Notes: a model not told the origin generated them from the letters alone. 64,000 bases of DNA from Bacteroidetes bacterium UBA7674 (GCA_002483105.1 DLHG01000010.1:1-64000); one strand, 5' to 3'; positions 50,878 to 59,559 are shown, counted from the first letter of the stretch. Numbers and translations: made by a program.

Positions 50878-51951
50878 CTATTCCCATTTAAACACCCTAC
50901 CTGCAACTATATACACCAACACACCCCATCCCAACAATACTAATACATCTACACGGACCTCCCACAGCGAAGCACCATCGAAGGCTACTCTTCTTAGTGC
51001 ATCATTAAGATAAGTGAGTGGCAATACCCTGCAGAACGGTTGCAACCATGCAGGGAAATTATCTATAGAGAAGAAAGTACCTGCAAGTAAAAATTGTGGC
51101 AGTGTGATAATGTTGGACAGTGGCGGTATGGTCGCTTCGCTCTTGGCTAGTCCGCTGATGATGAAACCAAAGCCCATGAACACCAGCAATGCAATGGAGC
51201 AAAGCACCAGCATCTCTACAAAGGTTACCCAGCCATGGATCAATGTAAACCCGAAAACAAAACGCCCCATCAGGATGATGATGACAGAACCCGCCAACTG
51301 AAAAAGCATCCTCGCGATACCTTCACTGATAATAATTACTTCACGTCGAACGGGTGTAGCGAAGAAACGCTTCAGCACCAAAGTCTGCCGCATATTGAAG
51401 AACACGAAAGCTGTACCGAACACACCCGCAGCCAGTAACGAAAAACCTAGTTGCCCCGGCAGAATGAAGTCGATGGTTTTATATTCTCTTACTTCCGACT
51501 GGCGCACGTTTACTACTGCCAGCTTTTCGGTACGCTCCTGTATCTGTGGGTCTTGCCGCTGCACTACCTCGTTCAGCACACTACGGAGTTGCATTACCTT
51601 ATCCATTTGGGAGGAAGCAGCATCTATATTAATGCTGTATTTAGGTTCTGCTCCTTCGGGTAATTGTTGAATATTTATGGTTGCAGCGATATTGCCATCG
51701 CTGAGCGCCTTCTTCATTTCGGCTTCGCTGCCTACAGCCACCCAGGTGATGACAGGCACATCGCGCAAGGTTTTGTAAAGTGCGCTCACAGAATCACTGC
51801 CCGGAACTTTTGCTACCCGCACACTATAACCACCTTCGCCGCCGAGGAAGCCGAATACCAATATGAATATCAGCGGGAACGCAAGGCTGAATACCACAGC
51901 CGACGGGCTCTTAATGATAGCCTGTAAACTTGCCTTTACTAATGCGCGCAT
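50878..51951 (-). CDS. ABC-2 type permease without adjacent ATPase
   Basis: A 357-residue integral membrane protein from the ATG at 51951; a TTG start 13 codons earlier (51990) would add only a polar extension. Topology is that of the ABC-2/YhgE-like family: one helix near residue 25 (AVVFSLAFPLIFILVFGF), a large extracytoplasmic domain (about 45-170), then five helices, with FGFIISGLAKSEATIPPLSNIITLPQFLLAGTFF and the NFPAWLQPFCRVLPLTYLNDALR loop typical of drug or lipid exporters. The ATPase partner is normally next door; here neither neighbour is one, so it is encoded elsewhere. A small gene follows three bases downstream. Confidence 0.9.
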   Translation of the reverse strand: MRALVKASLQAIIKSPSAVVFSLAFPLIFILVFGFLGGEGGYSVRVAKVPGSDSVSALYKTLRDVPVITWVAVGSEAEMKKALSDGNIAATINIQQLPEGAEPKYSINIDAASSQMDKVMQLRSVLNEVVQRQDPQIQERTEKLAVVNVRQSEVREYKTIDFILPGQLGFSLLAAGVFGTAFVFFNMRQTLVLKRFFATPVRREVIIISEGIARMLFQLAGSVIIILMGRFVFGFTLIHGWVTFVEMLVLCSIALLVFMGFGFIISGLAKSEATIPPLSNIITLPQFLLAGTFFSIDNFPAWLQPFCRVLPLTYLNDALRRVAFDGASLWEVRVDVLVLLGWGVLVYIVAGRVFKWE

Positions 51952-52151
51952 AGCGCGTATGTTACTGTACTTTGGGGGAGTCGAATTCAAAAGTCAAAAA
52001 TCAAATAGAAACGATGCTCAAAGGTAGCAATAGTAAACTCACATCTACAAATGACTTATTTATACAATACTTGTTAAATCTTTGAGCTATATCAGCGCCA
52101 TGTTAGTGAATATCGTAAATTACAATCGTAAAGGAATTGAGGCATATATAC

Positions 52152-53423
52152 ATGAGATACAGGATAATCTTCTGCACGATAATAGGATTGTTGTTACAGG
52201 TAAACAGTAATGCCGCGAAGCTGTTTATCCCGATGGATGACGCAGGCCAGAAAGATCACCTGAAAGCCTATGGCGTGGCTTTTGCCGCACTGAAGTTGGG
52301 CGTGGAAGTGGATTGGCTGCTCAACTACAAAGGCGGCAGCTTCTGCATGGACCAGGTAGATGCAGTGGAAAGAATGTGCAAACTGCGCGGTGTTGACTAT
52401 GATATAATGAGTGATGCGCAATATGGCGGTATCATTACTACTATAGCTGATCCTGACTACAATGGCGACATTATAAAACTGGAGAAGGTTCCTAAAATAG
52501 CTGTTTACACTCCCGATAATAAGCTCCCCTGGGATGATGCCGTAACAATGGTACTCACTTATGCGGAAATACCCTACGATAAAGTATATGACGACCAGGT
52601 ACTCGAAGGCAAGCTTCCTGAGTATGATTGGTTGCACCTGCACCACGAAGATTTCTCAGGACAGTACGGAAAATTCTGGGCAAGTTACCGCTCGGCAGGA
52701 TGGTATATAGAGGATGTAAAATTGCAGGAAGCAACGGCTGCAAAACATGGTTTCAAAAAAGTATCTAAACTAAAACTGGCAGTAGCACACAGGATCAGGG
52801 ACTTCGTATCTGGTGGCGGATACCTGTTTGCTATGTGCTCCGCAGCTGACAGCTACGACATAGGTCTTGCTGCTGAGAATACAGACATCTGCGATGTACC
52901 TTTTGATGGTGATGCGCAAGACCCGGACGCACAAAGCAAGCTGGACTTCAGCAAGAGCTTCGCTTTCAAAGATTTCACTTTGGTAAGAAGCCCTTATGAG
53001 TATGAGTTCTCTAACATCGACAATACTTCTGCCAGGCCGTCTCGTGTACCGATGACACAGGATTATTTTACTTTATTCACTTTCTCTGCTAAGTTCGACC
53101 CGGTACCGACCATGCTTTGCCAGAACCATACTACAACCATCAAAGGTTTTATGGGCCAGACAACAGCTTTCAAAAAGAGCACGTTGAAAACAAGTGTATT
53201 AGTAATGGGCGAATACAAACCCGTAGATGAAGCACGCTACATACATGGCGAATACGGCAAAGGCACCTGGACATTCTACGGTGGCCATGACCCTGAAGAT
53301 TACCAGCACCAGATAGGCGACCCGCCAACAGAACTGGAGTTGCATCCTAACTCACCGGGTTACAGGCTGATACTGAATAACATTCTCTTCCCTGCTGCTA
53401 AGAAGAAACCGAGGAAAACGTAA
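52152..53423 (+). CDS. Conserved secreted protein often labelled asparagine synthetase B
   Basis: A 423-residue protein from the ATG at 52152 (a TTG five codons earlier gives the same frame). It has a signal peptide (IIFCTIIGLLLQVNSNA). The conserved features of this Bacteroidota family are visible: KLFIPMDDAGQKDHLKAYGVAF, VDWLLNYKGGSF, KIAVYTPDNKLPWDDAVTMVL, YDWLHLHHEDFSGQYGKFW, DFVSGGGYLFAMCSAADSYDIGLA, and a C-terminal GKGTWTFYGGHDPEDYQHQ. Database labels call it asparagine synthetase B, but there is no N-terminal cysteine glutaminase and no ATP-PPase SGGLDS motif, and the protein is exported. The segment GGGYLFAMCSA resembles the elbow of class I amidotransferase/DJ-1-like folds, so a periplasmic hydrolase is possible. 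True function unknown. Confidence 0.88.
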   Translation: MRYRIIFCTIIGLLLQVNSNAAKLFIPMDDAGQKDHLKAYGVAFAALKLGVEVDWLLNYKGGSFCMDQVDAVERMCKLRGVDYDIMSDAQYGGIITTIADPDYNGDIIKLEKVPKIAVYTPDNKLPWDDAVTMVLTYAEIPYDKVYDDQVLEGKLPEYDWLHLHHEDFSGQYGKFWASYRSAGWYIEDVKLQEATAAKHGFKKVSKLKLAVAHRIRDFVSGGGYLFAMCSAADSYDIGLAAENTDICDVPFDGDAQDPDAQSKLDFSKSFAFKDFTLVRSPYEYEFSNIDNTSARPSRVPMTQDYFTLFTFSAKFDPVPTMLCQNHTTTIKGFMGQTTAFKKSTLKTSVLVMGEYKPVDEARYIHGEYGKGTWTFYGGHDPEDYQHQIGDPPTELELHPNSPGYRLILNNILFPAAKKKPRKT

Positions 53424-53511
53424 ATATTTTTTGAACCGGGATTAGGGAGGATTTTTCGGATTGACCTGGGGTAAATAGTGTCCACATTAATTGTGTCAAT
53501 TGGATTAGTCA

Positions 53512-53961
53512 TCAATAGCACTTGATTGACTCTTCATGATTTAAAACGAACTTTTTAAAACCTAAAGAATCCATGTTATCACTGTAGATAACATAATCGT
53601 TCCGGGAAAGCGTTTGCCAGGATAGATTCAATTTTTGCTTTGACTCATACATCTCCCAAGTATCATATATAAACACTGTGTCAGAAGAAACCCTATATAG
53701 CACTTCTGTTATTGTTTTATTGACATAATGAGCATTAGTCGTATCTACTTCTACTTGACAGGGATTACTTATCTCTGAAATATACGTGCGCTCAAATGTA
53801 AGCCCTCTGGTTTCTGTAATAAAACAAATCGGCTTTGTTAATGAAGAATCAGTTAAACAATTGACAGAATACTGTGACTGCAAATTTTGCTCCATTCCAC
53901 AACTGGTAAGAAGAAATAAGAGAAAAGAAAGTGTCCTATTTATGCGTGAGATCGAAATCAT
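53512..53961 (-). CDS. Small lipoprotein, unknown
   Basis: A 149-residue protein from the ATG at 53961 (a GTG three codons earlier is possible). A basic N-terminus and a hydrophobic run (TLSFLLFLLTS) end in the lipobox LLTSC, giving a lipidated cysteine near residue 21. The mature part is mostly beta-prone with scattered cysteines (NCLTDSS, PICFITE, NPCQVEV) and ends in KCY. No domain is recognised. It converges with the gene at 52152 and follows the marC-like gene in orientation. Confidence 0.75.
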   Translation of the reverse strand: MISISRINRTLSFLLFLLTSCGMEQNLQSQYSVNCLTDSSLTKPICFITETRGLTFERTYISEISNPCQVEVDTTNAHYVNKTITEVLYRVSSDTVFIYDTWEMYESKQKLNLSWQTLSRNDYVIYSDNMDSLGFKKFVLNHEESIKCY

Positions 53962-54046
53962 GGTCTTCACTTTTAATTCTTAATAACTGAATGTACCACT
54001 TTGGAGCCCCGGCAAATCCCTTAATCCTCTTAAAATCCCGGTTCAG

Positions 54047-54625
54047 TTAAAACCCAATATTATTCTTGAATATCTTCACGGCTATTGCCAGCAGTATCAC
54101 GCCGAAGAACTTACGGATAACGGAGATACCGGAAGGACCAAGTAATCGTTCTATGAAATTGATAGAGCGAAGTATCATGAAGATGAAGATTAGGTTGATG
54201 AAAATACCTACCAGTATATTGTAAGCGGGAAATTCAGCTTTCAGTGACATTACCGTTGTCAGAGTACCCGAGCCTGCTATGATGGGAAATGCGATCGGCA
54301 CCACATTACCCGCTTTGCCTTCTTCGCTTTTAAAGAAATCTATGCCTAGTACCATTTCCAAACCCAGGATGAATATCACTATAGAACCCGCTATGGCAAA
54401 TGAGTGAATGTCCAGCCCCATGAAGTTCAGCATCTGTTCTCCTATAAAGAAGAACAAAAGCATCAATCCACCCGAGACAGAAGTAGCTTGGATAGCGCTG
54501 ATATCACCCATTTTCTTTTTCAGCGATATGATAATGGGTATAGACCCAAGGATATCTATCACCGCAAAAAGCGTGAAGCTAATGGTGACTATTTGCGAAA
54601 AATCCAGTTTTGTAGGCAGTCTCAT
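54047..54625 (-). CDS. MarC-family integral membrane protein
   Basis: A 192-residue protein with six hydrophobic helices and no soluble domain. It matches the MarC/UPF0056 family: the opening TISFTLFAVIDILGSIPIIISLKKKMG, the conserved GLMLLFFFIGEQMLNFMGLDIHSFAIAGSIVIFILGLEMVLG region, and the second-half PIAFPIIAGSGTLTTVMSL motif, which repeats the first-half arrangement. MarC was once linked to antibiotic resistance, but that link was later disputed; the transported substrate is unknown. It is divergent from pepT. Confidence 0.93.
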   Translation of the reverse strand: MRLPTKLDFSQIVTISFTLFAVIDILGSIPIIISLKKKMGDISAIQATSVSGGLMLLFFFIGEQMLNFMGLDIHSFAIAGSIVIFILGLEMVLGIDFFKSEEGKAGNVVPIAFPIIAGSGTLTTVMSLKAEFPAYNILVGIFINLIFIFMILRSINFIERLLGPSGISVIRKFFGVILLAIAVKIFKNNIGF

Positions 54626-54726
54626 ATGGCAAAGATAACATTAACCACGATTTACCTGATTTTGTTGGATTACTATGATTTAGAGCCTTTTAAATCATTT
54701 TTAATCAAGTAAATCGTCGTTCTAAC

Positions 54727-54734
54727 TATATTTG
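54727..54734 (+). promoter_or_regulatory. -7 promoter box (TATATTTG), probably leaderless
   Basis: Exact TAnnTTTG match ending four bases before the pepT ATG (54739), predicting a leaderless transcript. Confidence 0.65.
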
Positions 54735-54738
54735 CAGC

Positions 54739-55989
54739 ATGTCAATAGCCGATTACAAACATACTGCTGCTGCGCGTTTTATGCGCTATGTGCAGATAGA
54801 CACACAGAGCGATCCAAACTCTGATACACAACCAACAACTGAAAAGCAAAAAGACCTCAGCCGCATATTAGTGGAGGAACTGAAACAGATAGGTATAGCA
54901 GACGCCGAACTGGATGAATACGGCTATGTATATGCTACTATTCCGGCAACAACCGATAAACAAGTTCCTGTCATTTGCTATTGCGCACACGTGGACACAG
55001 CTCCTGATTGCAGCGGCAAAAATGTGAAGCCGATATTGCACATGCAATACACAGGACAGGACATAGTATTACCTGATGACCCTACGGTTGTTATCAGTAC
55101 AAAGAACCACCCTTACCTGAAAGAAAGGATAGGCGATGATATAATTACCGCATCAGGTACAACGCTACTTGGCGCTGATGACAAAGCAGGTGTTGCAGTA
55201 ATAATGGACCTTGCTGCATACCTGATAGAACATCCTGAAATAAAGCACGGAAAAATACGCATACTCTTTACCCCTGACGAAGAAGTTGGTCGTGGCGTAA
55301 ATAAAGTGGACATGAAAAAACTGGGCGCTGAGTTTGGCTACACACTGGATGGCGGCGAACGTGGCCACCTGGAAGGCGAAAGCTTTTCTGCCGATGCAGC
55401 GATAGTAGTGTTCAACGGTATCAGTGCACACCCCGGCTATGCTAAAGGCAAGATGGTGAGCGCGATAAAAGCGGCATCAGCATTTGTTCACTCCCTGCCA
55501 CGCAACGAATGGTGTCCCGAGGTAACAGAAGGCATGGAAGGGTTTGTACATCCTGTAAGTATAGAAGGAACTTTGGAAAAAGCTACGGTAACATTCATTG
55601 TCCGTGACTTTGATACCGCTATGCTGGCCACTCATGAGCAAAGGCTCAGGGAACTGGCAGAGCAGGCAGCTAGAGAATTCCCCGGAGTGCAGATAGAGTT
55701 CACCATAAAAGAGCAGTACCGCAATATGCGCGAAATGCTGGACAAAGTGCCGCATGTAATGGCCTATGCTGAAGAAGCATATGCACGCGCTGGCATGACG
55801 GCTGCTAAGATCAGCATACGTGGCGGAACAGATGGCTCACGCCTATCCTTTATGGGACTACCCTGCCCTAATATCTTTACCGGAGAAATGGGCATTCACT
55901 CCAAACAGGAATACGTGAGTGTACAGGATATGGAAAAGGCAGTGGAAACCTTAGTACATTTATCGCAGGTATGGGAAGAGCATAGTTAG
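54739..55989 (+). CDS. pepT: Peptidase T (tripeptide aminopeptidase, M20)
   Basis: A 416-residue metallopeptidase that releases N-terminal residues from tripeptides in the cytoplasm. The dizinc site ligands are visible: the first histidine in CYCAHVDTAPD, the bridging aspartate in LLGADDKAGVAVI, the catalytic/ligand glutamates in LFTPDEEVGRG, the aspartate in YTLDGGERG, and a late histidine in FTGEMGIHSKQEYV. The dimerisation domain sits between about 205 and 320. The IRGGTDGSRLSFMGLPCPNIFTG segment is characteristic of PepT. Length and start are normal; a leaderless promoter lies just upstream. It is the first of a six-gene run on this strand. Confidence 0.97.
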   Translation: MSIADYKHTAAARFMRYVQIDTQSDPNSDTQPTTEKQKDLSRILVEELKQIGIADAELDEYGYVYATIPATTDKQVPVICYCAHVDTAPDCSGKNVKPILHMQYTGQDIVLPDDPTVVISTKNHPYLKERIGDDIITASGTTLLGADDKAGVAVIMDLAAYLIEHPEIKHGKIRILFTPDEEVGRGVNKVDMKKLGAEFGYTLDGGERGHLEGESFSADAAIVVFNGISAHPGYAKGKMVSAIKAASAFVHSLPRNEWCPEVTEGMEGFVHPVSIEGTLEKATVTFIVRDFDTAMLATHEQRLRELAEQAAREFPGVQIEFTIKEQYRNMREMLDKVPHVMAYAEEAYARAGMTAAKISIRGGTDGSRLSFMGLPCPNIFTGEMGIHSKQEYVSVQDMEKAVETLVHLSQVWEEHS

Positions 55990-56030
55990 CAGTTGACAGT
56001 TTTCAATTTACAGTTAACAGTTACCAATTA
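55985..56030. repeat. Degenerate CAGTT-type short repeat
   Basis: Between pepT and the DUF1573 gene, variants of CAGTTGACAGTT, CAATTTACAGTT and AACAGTTACCAATT repeat with a period of about 7-14 bp. It is low-complexity and non-coding, like the repeat at 12067-12110. Confidence 0.6.
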
Positions 56031-56075
56031 TCGTAACACTTTTTTGAATTTTGATTTTTTAATTTTGAATCTGAT

Positions 56076-56570
56076 ATGAACGCACAAATAAAAACCATTT
56101 TACTTACCGTACTTACATTGTCGGTATTTGTTATTGCACTAGTAGAACTGAGCGGTGTAAGCAATACCGCCCTGTTCAATAAATACGGTATAGGCAGCAG
56201 CCCTACGGGCATGACAGTAAAACAGGAAGAAGACCGTGAAGGCAAAGCTGCCGCAATGCCGAAAACCAAAATGGAGTTTTACGAAACGAAGCACGATTTT
56301 GGCGACGTAAAAGAAGGCGATAAAGTACGCCATACTTATAAGTTCAAGAATACAGGCACAAATCCTTTGCTGATCTCTAAAGTAACAGTTGGTTGCGGTT
56401 GCACGAGCCCGTCTTTCTCCAAAGAGCCTGTTGCCCCAGGAGGCGAAGGTGAAGTAACATTGGAATTCAATAGCAGCGGCAAACCCGGCCACCAGGAGAA
56501 GAATGCCATCATTCACTCTAATGCTGAAATAGACAAAATGTCTATCGGCTTTACGGCAGAGGTAAAATAA
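56076..56570 (+). CDS. DUF1573-domain membrane-anchored protein
   Basis: A 164-residue protein with one N-terminal helix (TILLTVLTLSVFVIALVEL) that anchors or exports it, a linker of about 50 residues with acidic and basic residues, and a single C-terminal DUF1573 Ig-like domain (KHDFGDVKEGDKVRHTYKFKNTGTNPLLISKVTVGCGCTSPSF split over residues ~73-115, then GGEGEVTLEFNSSGKPGHQEK). The HDFG...I-x-x-G...TGCGCT layout is the hallmark of the domain. Its exact role is unknown; such proteins are common in Bacteroidota envelopes. It lies between pepT and the UbiA-type gene, 17 bp upstream of the latter. Confidence 0.9.
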   Translation: MNAQIKTILLTVLTLSVFVIALVELSGVSNTALFNKYGIGSSPTGMTVKQEEDREGKAAAMPKTKMEFYETKHDFGDVKEGDKVRHTYKFKNTGTNPLLISKVTVGCGCTSPSFSKEPVAPGGEGEVTLEFNSSGKPGHQEKNAIIHSNAEIDKMSIGFTAEVK

Positions 56571-56586
56571 TACCACAAGTATTTAT

Positions 56587-57459
56587 ATGTTCGAACGCAT
56601 AAAGCATTACTTGTCGCTGATAAAATTCAGCCATACCATCTTCGCACTTCCTTTCGCACTGATCGGATTTACGATGGGGATGATAAAAATGAACGGAGCA
56701 GAAGGACTCAACTTCCCGCTTCTTTTCATAGAGGTATTGATGTGCATGGTATTTGCGCGCAGTGCCGCCATGTCATTCAACCGCTGGCTGGACAGGAAAT
56801 TTGATGCCATCAATCCCCGTACCGCCCAAAGAGAAATACCGGCAGGTGTTATTAAAGAAAGTAATGCACTGATTTTTGTTATTATCAATAGCGCTTTGTT
56901 CATTGCCACAACATGGTTCATAAACGAGTTGTGTTTTTATCTCTCATTCGTTGCACTTTTCGTGATACTGTTCTATAGTTATACTAAGCGATTCACTGCA
57001 CTCTGCCACCTGGTATTAGGTGTTGGCTTATCGCTGGCTCCGATCGGAGCTTATATAGCAGTGACTAATGAGTTTCATCTCACACCAATATTGTTTTCCT
57101 TCTCTGTATTTATGTGGGTAGCAGGATTCGATATTATCTACGCTTTACAGGACGAAGAATTTGACAAGGGTCAAAAACTACATTCCATTCCCGCTGCGCT
57201 TGGCAAGAGCAAAGCGCTCACTGTCTCTACCCTACTACATATATTCTCAGCGGGATTTATCATTGCTGCGGGTTTCGCAGGCGGCTTCAACTGGATATAT
57301 TGGGTAGGCACAGCATTCTACTGCTCCATGCTCATATATCAGCATATGCTGGTAAAACCAACCGACCTGAGTAAAGTAAACCTGGCCTTTATGACCACTA
57401 ACGGGCTCGCCAGTGTAGCCTTCGCAATCTTTACCATCATCTCAATACTTATAGGATAA
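56587..57459 (+). CDS. UbiA-family prenyltransferase, MqnP-like
   Basis: A 290-residue membrane prenyltransferase with about nine helices. Both aspartate-rich prenyl-diphosphate motifs are visible: FNRWLDRKFDAINPRTAQREIP near residue 62 and YALQDEEFDKGQKLHSIP near 180. The NPRTA-R-IPAG form is typical of the UbiA-like branch (TIGR01475) that works in menaquinone synthesis by the futalosine route (MqnP) rather than of classical UbiA for ubiquinone, which Bacteroidota lack. No other mqn gene is in the window, so the pathway is inferred. Its stop overlaps the dapB start by one base. Confidence 0.9.
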   Translation: MFERIKHYLSLIKFSHTIFALPFALIGFTMGMIKMNGAEGLNFPLLFIEVLMCMVFARSAAMSFNRWLDRKFDAINPRTAQREIPAGVIKESNALIFVIINSALFIATTWFINELCFYLSFVALFVILFYSYTKRFTALCHLVLGVGLSLAPIGAYIAVTNEFHLTPILFSFSVFMWVAGFDIIYALQDEEFDKGQKLHSIPAALGKSKALTVSTLLHIFSAGFIIAAGFAGGFNWIYWVGTAFYCSMLIYQHMLVKPTDLSKVNLAFMTTNGLASVAFAIFTIISILIG

Positions 57460-58181
57460 TGAATATCGCACTCATTGGGTACGGAAAAATGGGTAAAGCC
57501 ATTGAAGAAATAGCTGTAGAAAGAGGCCATAATGTGATCATGCGCATTGGCACTGCCAACCGCCACGAGATGAGTAAAGAGAACCTGCAAAGAGCGGATG
57601 CCATTATAGAATTTACCCGCCCGGAAGCTGCGAAGGGAAATGTACTGGAATGCCTGGAAGCAGGTGTACCTCTCGTATGTGGTACCACAGGTTGGAATGA
57701 TGGACTCGCCGCTGCAAAAATGAAAGCAACGGAAAACGATACAGCTTTTCTGTGGGCATCCAACTTCAGTGTGGGGGTAAACATCTTCTTCGAAGTAAAC
57801 AAGTTGTTGGCATCGCTGATGAACAGCCACGATGAGTATGCAGTGAGTATGGAGGAAATTCACCACACAATGAAGAAAGACTCACCGAGTGGTACTGCTA
57901 TCACCCTCGCCGAACAAATACTGGACAACATAGACCGCAAGAAGCATTGGGCAGAAGGTGAAACACAAGACCCGGAAACACTATCCATCATAGCCAAACG
58001 CATTGACCCCTGCCCCGGCACCCATAAAATAAGCTACAGTTCACCCATAGATGATATAGAGATCATCCACACTGCTCACAGTAGGAAAGGCTTCGCCCTC
58101 GGAGCAGTATTAGCAGCAGAATTCGTTGCAGGCAAAAAGGGGATCTTCGAGATGAAGGATGTATTGGGAATTAATAAATAA
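57459..58181 (+). CDS. dapB: 4-hydroxy-tetrahydrodipicolinate reductase
   Basis: A 240-residue cytoplasmic NAD(P)H-dependent reductase of the diaminopimelate/lysine pathway. It has the N-terminal dinucleotide motif IALIGYGKMGKAIE, the family segment VCGTTGWNDG, the substrate loop ASNFSVGVNIF, and the catalytic EIHHTMKKDSPSGTAITLA with paired histidines and lysine. The C-terminal AHSRKGFALGAVLAAEF is also typical. It is slightly shorter than E. coli DapB, as in other Bacteroidota. It overlaps the stop of the prenyltransferase gene by one base and is followed by a membrane protein gene 32 bp later. Confidence 0.97.
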   Translation: MNIALIGYGKMGKAIEEIAVERGHNVIMRIGTANRHEMSKENLQRADAIIEFTRPEAAKGNVLECLEAGVPLVCGTTGWNDGLAAAKMKATENDTAFLWASNFSVGVNIFFEVNKLLASLMNSHDEYAVSMEEIHHTMKKDSPSGTAITLAEQILDNIDRKKHWAEGETQDPETLSIIAKRIDPCPGTHKISYSSPIDDIEIIHTAHSRKGFALGAVLAAEFVAGKKGIFEMKDVLGINK

Positions 58182-58213
58182 TAATTACTTTGGGCGTGTA
58201 AAAACATACCCCA

Positions 58214-58672
58214 ATGATCTTCTTTGCTCTTATATTCTTTCTGGCACTACTCATACCAGGAATACTATTTCTCTTAACCCTTAGCAATGCCCTCAAAGTC
58301 ATCTCTCCAAGCAACAGGACGGTTGAGCCATCATCTGTATGGTTGATGCTTATTCCTGTAGTCAATCTATTCTGGCCTTTTGTTCTATATAGCAAGATCA
58401 GGGACTCCATCAATTTTGAATACAAAAGCAAGGGAGTAGCCGATACAGCTGAAGCTACTCACAAGATCGGATTGATATTATCAGTGTCTGTACTGGTCTC
58501 CGCACTTTACTCAACATTTATTGGCTCCCAAGGCTTGGTAGCTACGATAATCTCATTCATAGTGTTGATTTCCTGGATCGTTTATTGGGTGCAGATAAGC
58601 AATCACAAGAAAAAAATGCAAAGCCTTCCTTCCACGGGAGAAAGCCTGATATTCGACAACTACGATATTTAA
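58214..58672 (+). CDS. Four-helix membrane protein, unknown
   Basis: A 152-residue membrane protein with about four hydrophobic helices: FFALIFFLALLIPGILFLLTL, VWLMLIPVVNLFWPFVLY, IGLILSVSVLVSALYS, and VATIISFIVLISWIVYWVQI. The loop between helices one and two (SNALKVISPSNRTVEPSS) and the short C-terminal tail are cytoplasmic by the positive-inside rule. It vaguely resembles DUF4328-type proteins (the PVVNLFWPF strand), but I cannot confirm this. It follows dapB by 32 bp and ends 27 bp before the next ATG. Confidence 0.75.
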   Translation: MIFFALIFFLALLIPGILFLLTLSNALKVISPSNRTVEPSSVWLMLIPVVNLFWPFVLYSKIRDSINFEYKSKGVADTAEATHKIGLILSVSVLVSALYSTFIGSQGLVATIISFIVLISWIVYWVQISNHKKKMQSLPSTGESLIFDNYDI

Positions 58673-58698
58673 TATCAACCTTATTATACCTTAATGTG

Positions 58699-59559
58699 AT
58701 GCGATACCTGTACCTCCTGCTCTGCCTCTTCCTGTCAACTGCATCATCAGCACAGAAAGATATTCACGGAAAGATCGTCGACTCTGAAAAGAAAGGTGTC
58801 GCTTATGCTATTGTGCAGGTAGTAGGTTCCGGTACAGGTGTCTATACTGACGAACAAGGCAACTTCAAAATATCCATCAACGCCGATGCTCAAAAACTGG
58901 CTTTCTATTGTATGGGCTATGAGCGCAGGGAAATACCCCTTAGCGAGATCAAAACAGGTGAGCTCATAGTTGCACTAAAGGAGAAGATCAATGAACTGGC
59001 GGAAGTTTCAGTAGAAGCCAAAGCCTCGCAAAGAAGTGGCAAGTCGAAAATAATAGGTAAGTCCAAACTGAAGGTCGGCGGAGAGATGTACATGAACGTA
59101 GGTACGGAATATGGCATCTTCCTCGATACCAAAGGCGGAAAAAATGGCATACTGGAAGAAGTGGTAGTGTATGTAACAGCCACTGGTATACCCGACAGCC
59201 GCTTCCGCATACACATATATGATGCCGATGCCCGTTCCAGGCTACCCATCAACGACATCAGCGGCGGCAACATCATAGCCCATGCGGAGAAGGGCAATGA
59301 ATGGGTGAAGATCAATGTTCGCGACAAGAACATAAAGATACCCGATGCGATCATCGTCAGCGTAGAGTGGATTTCTGATTATGGTAATAACCTTTCGATA
59401 CAAAGTAAAGGCGTGATGAAATACCAGGGACAGGTGATAGGCTTAACTACCGACTACGGCGCGCAATCCAAATATGTCAAGTTCATCTTCCAGGACAACC
59501 TGCAAGCCGCCAACAATGAGTGGCTGGTACCAATGATCTATTGTACGTATCATAAATAG
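58699..59559 (+). CDS. Secreted protein with CarboxypepD_reg-like domain
   Basis: A 286-residue protein starting at the ATG at 58699; the frame is open to 58585, but that part overlaps the membrane protein gene and lies before the signal peptide (YLYLLLCLFLSTASSAQ). Residues ~22-95 form a CarboxypepD_reg-like domain (DIHGKIVDSEKKGVAYAIVQVV, GVYTDEQGNFKISI, YCMGYERREIPLSEI) like that at the N-terminus of TonB receptors, but no plug or barrel follows. The rest (KSKIIGKSKLKVGGEMYMNVGTEYG ... FRIHIYDADARSRLP) is beta-rich and conserved in similar stand-alone proteins. It is the last gene of the pepT-dapB run and converges with the M23 gene within 10 bp. Confidence 0.85.
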   Translation: MRYLYLLLCLFLSTASSAQKDIHGKIVDSEKKGVAYAIVQVVGSGTGVYTDEQGNFKISINADAQKLAFYCMGYERREIPLSEIKTGELIVALKEKINELAEVSVEAKASQRSGKSKIIGKSKLKVGGEMYMNVGTEYGIFLDTKGGKNGILEEVVVYVTATGIPDSRFRIHIYDADARSRLPINDISGGNIIAHAEKGNEWVKINVRDKNIKIPDAIIVSVEWISDYGNNLSIQSKGVMKYQGQVIGLTTDYGAQSKYVKFIFQDNLQAANNEWLVPMIYCTYHK

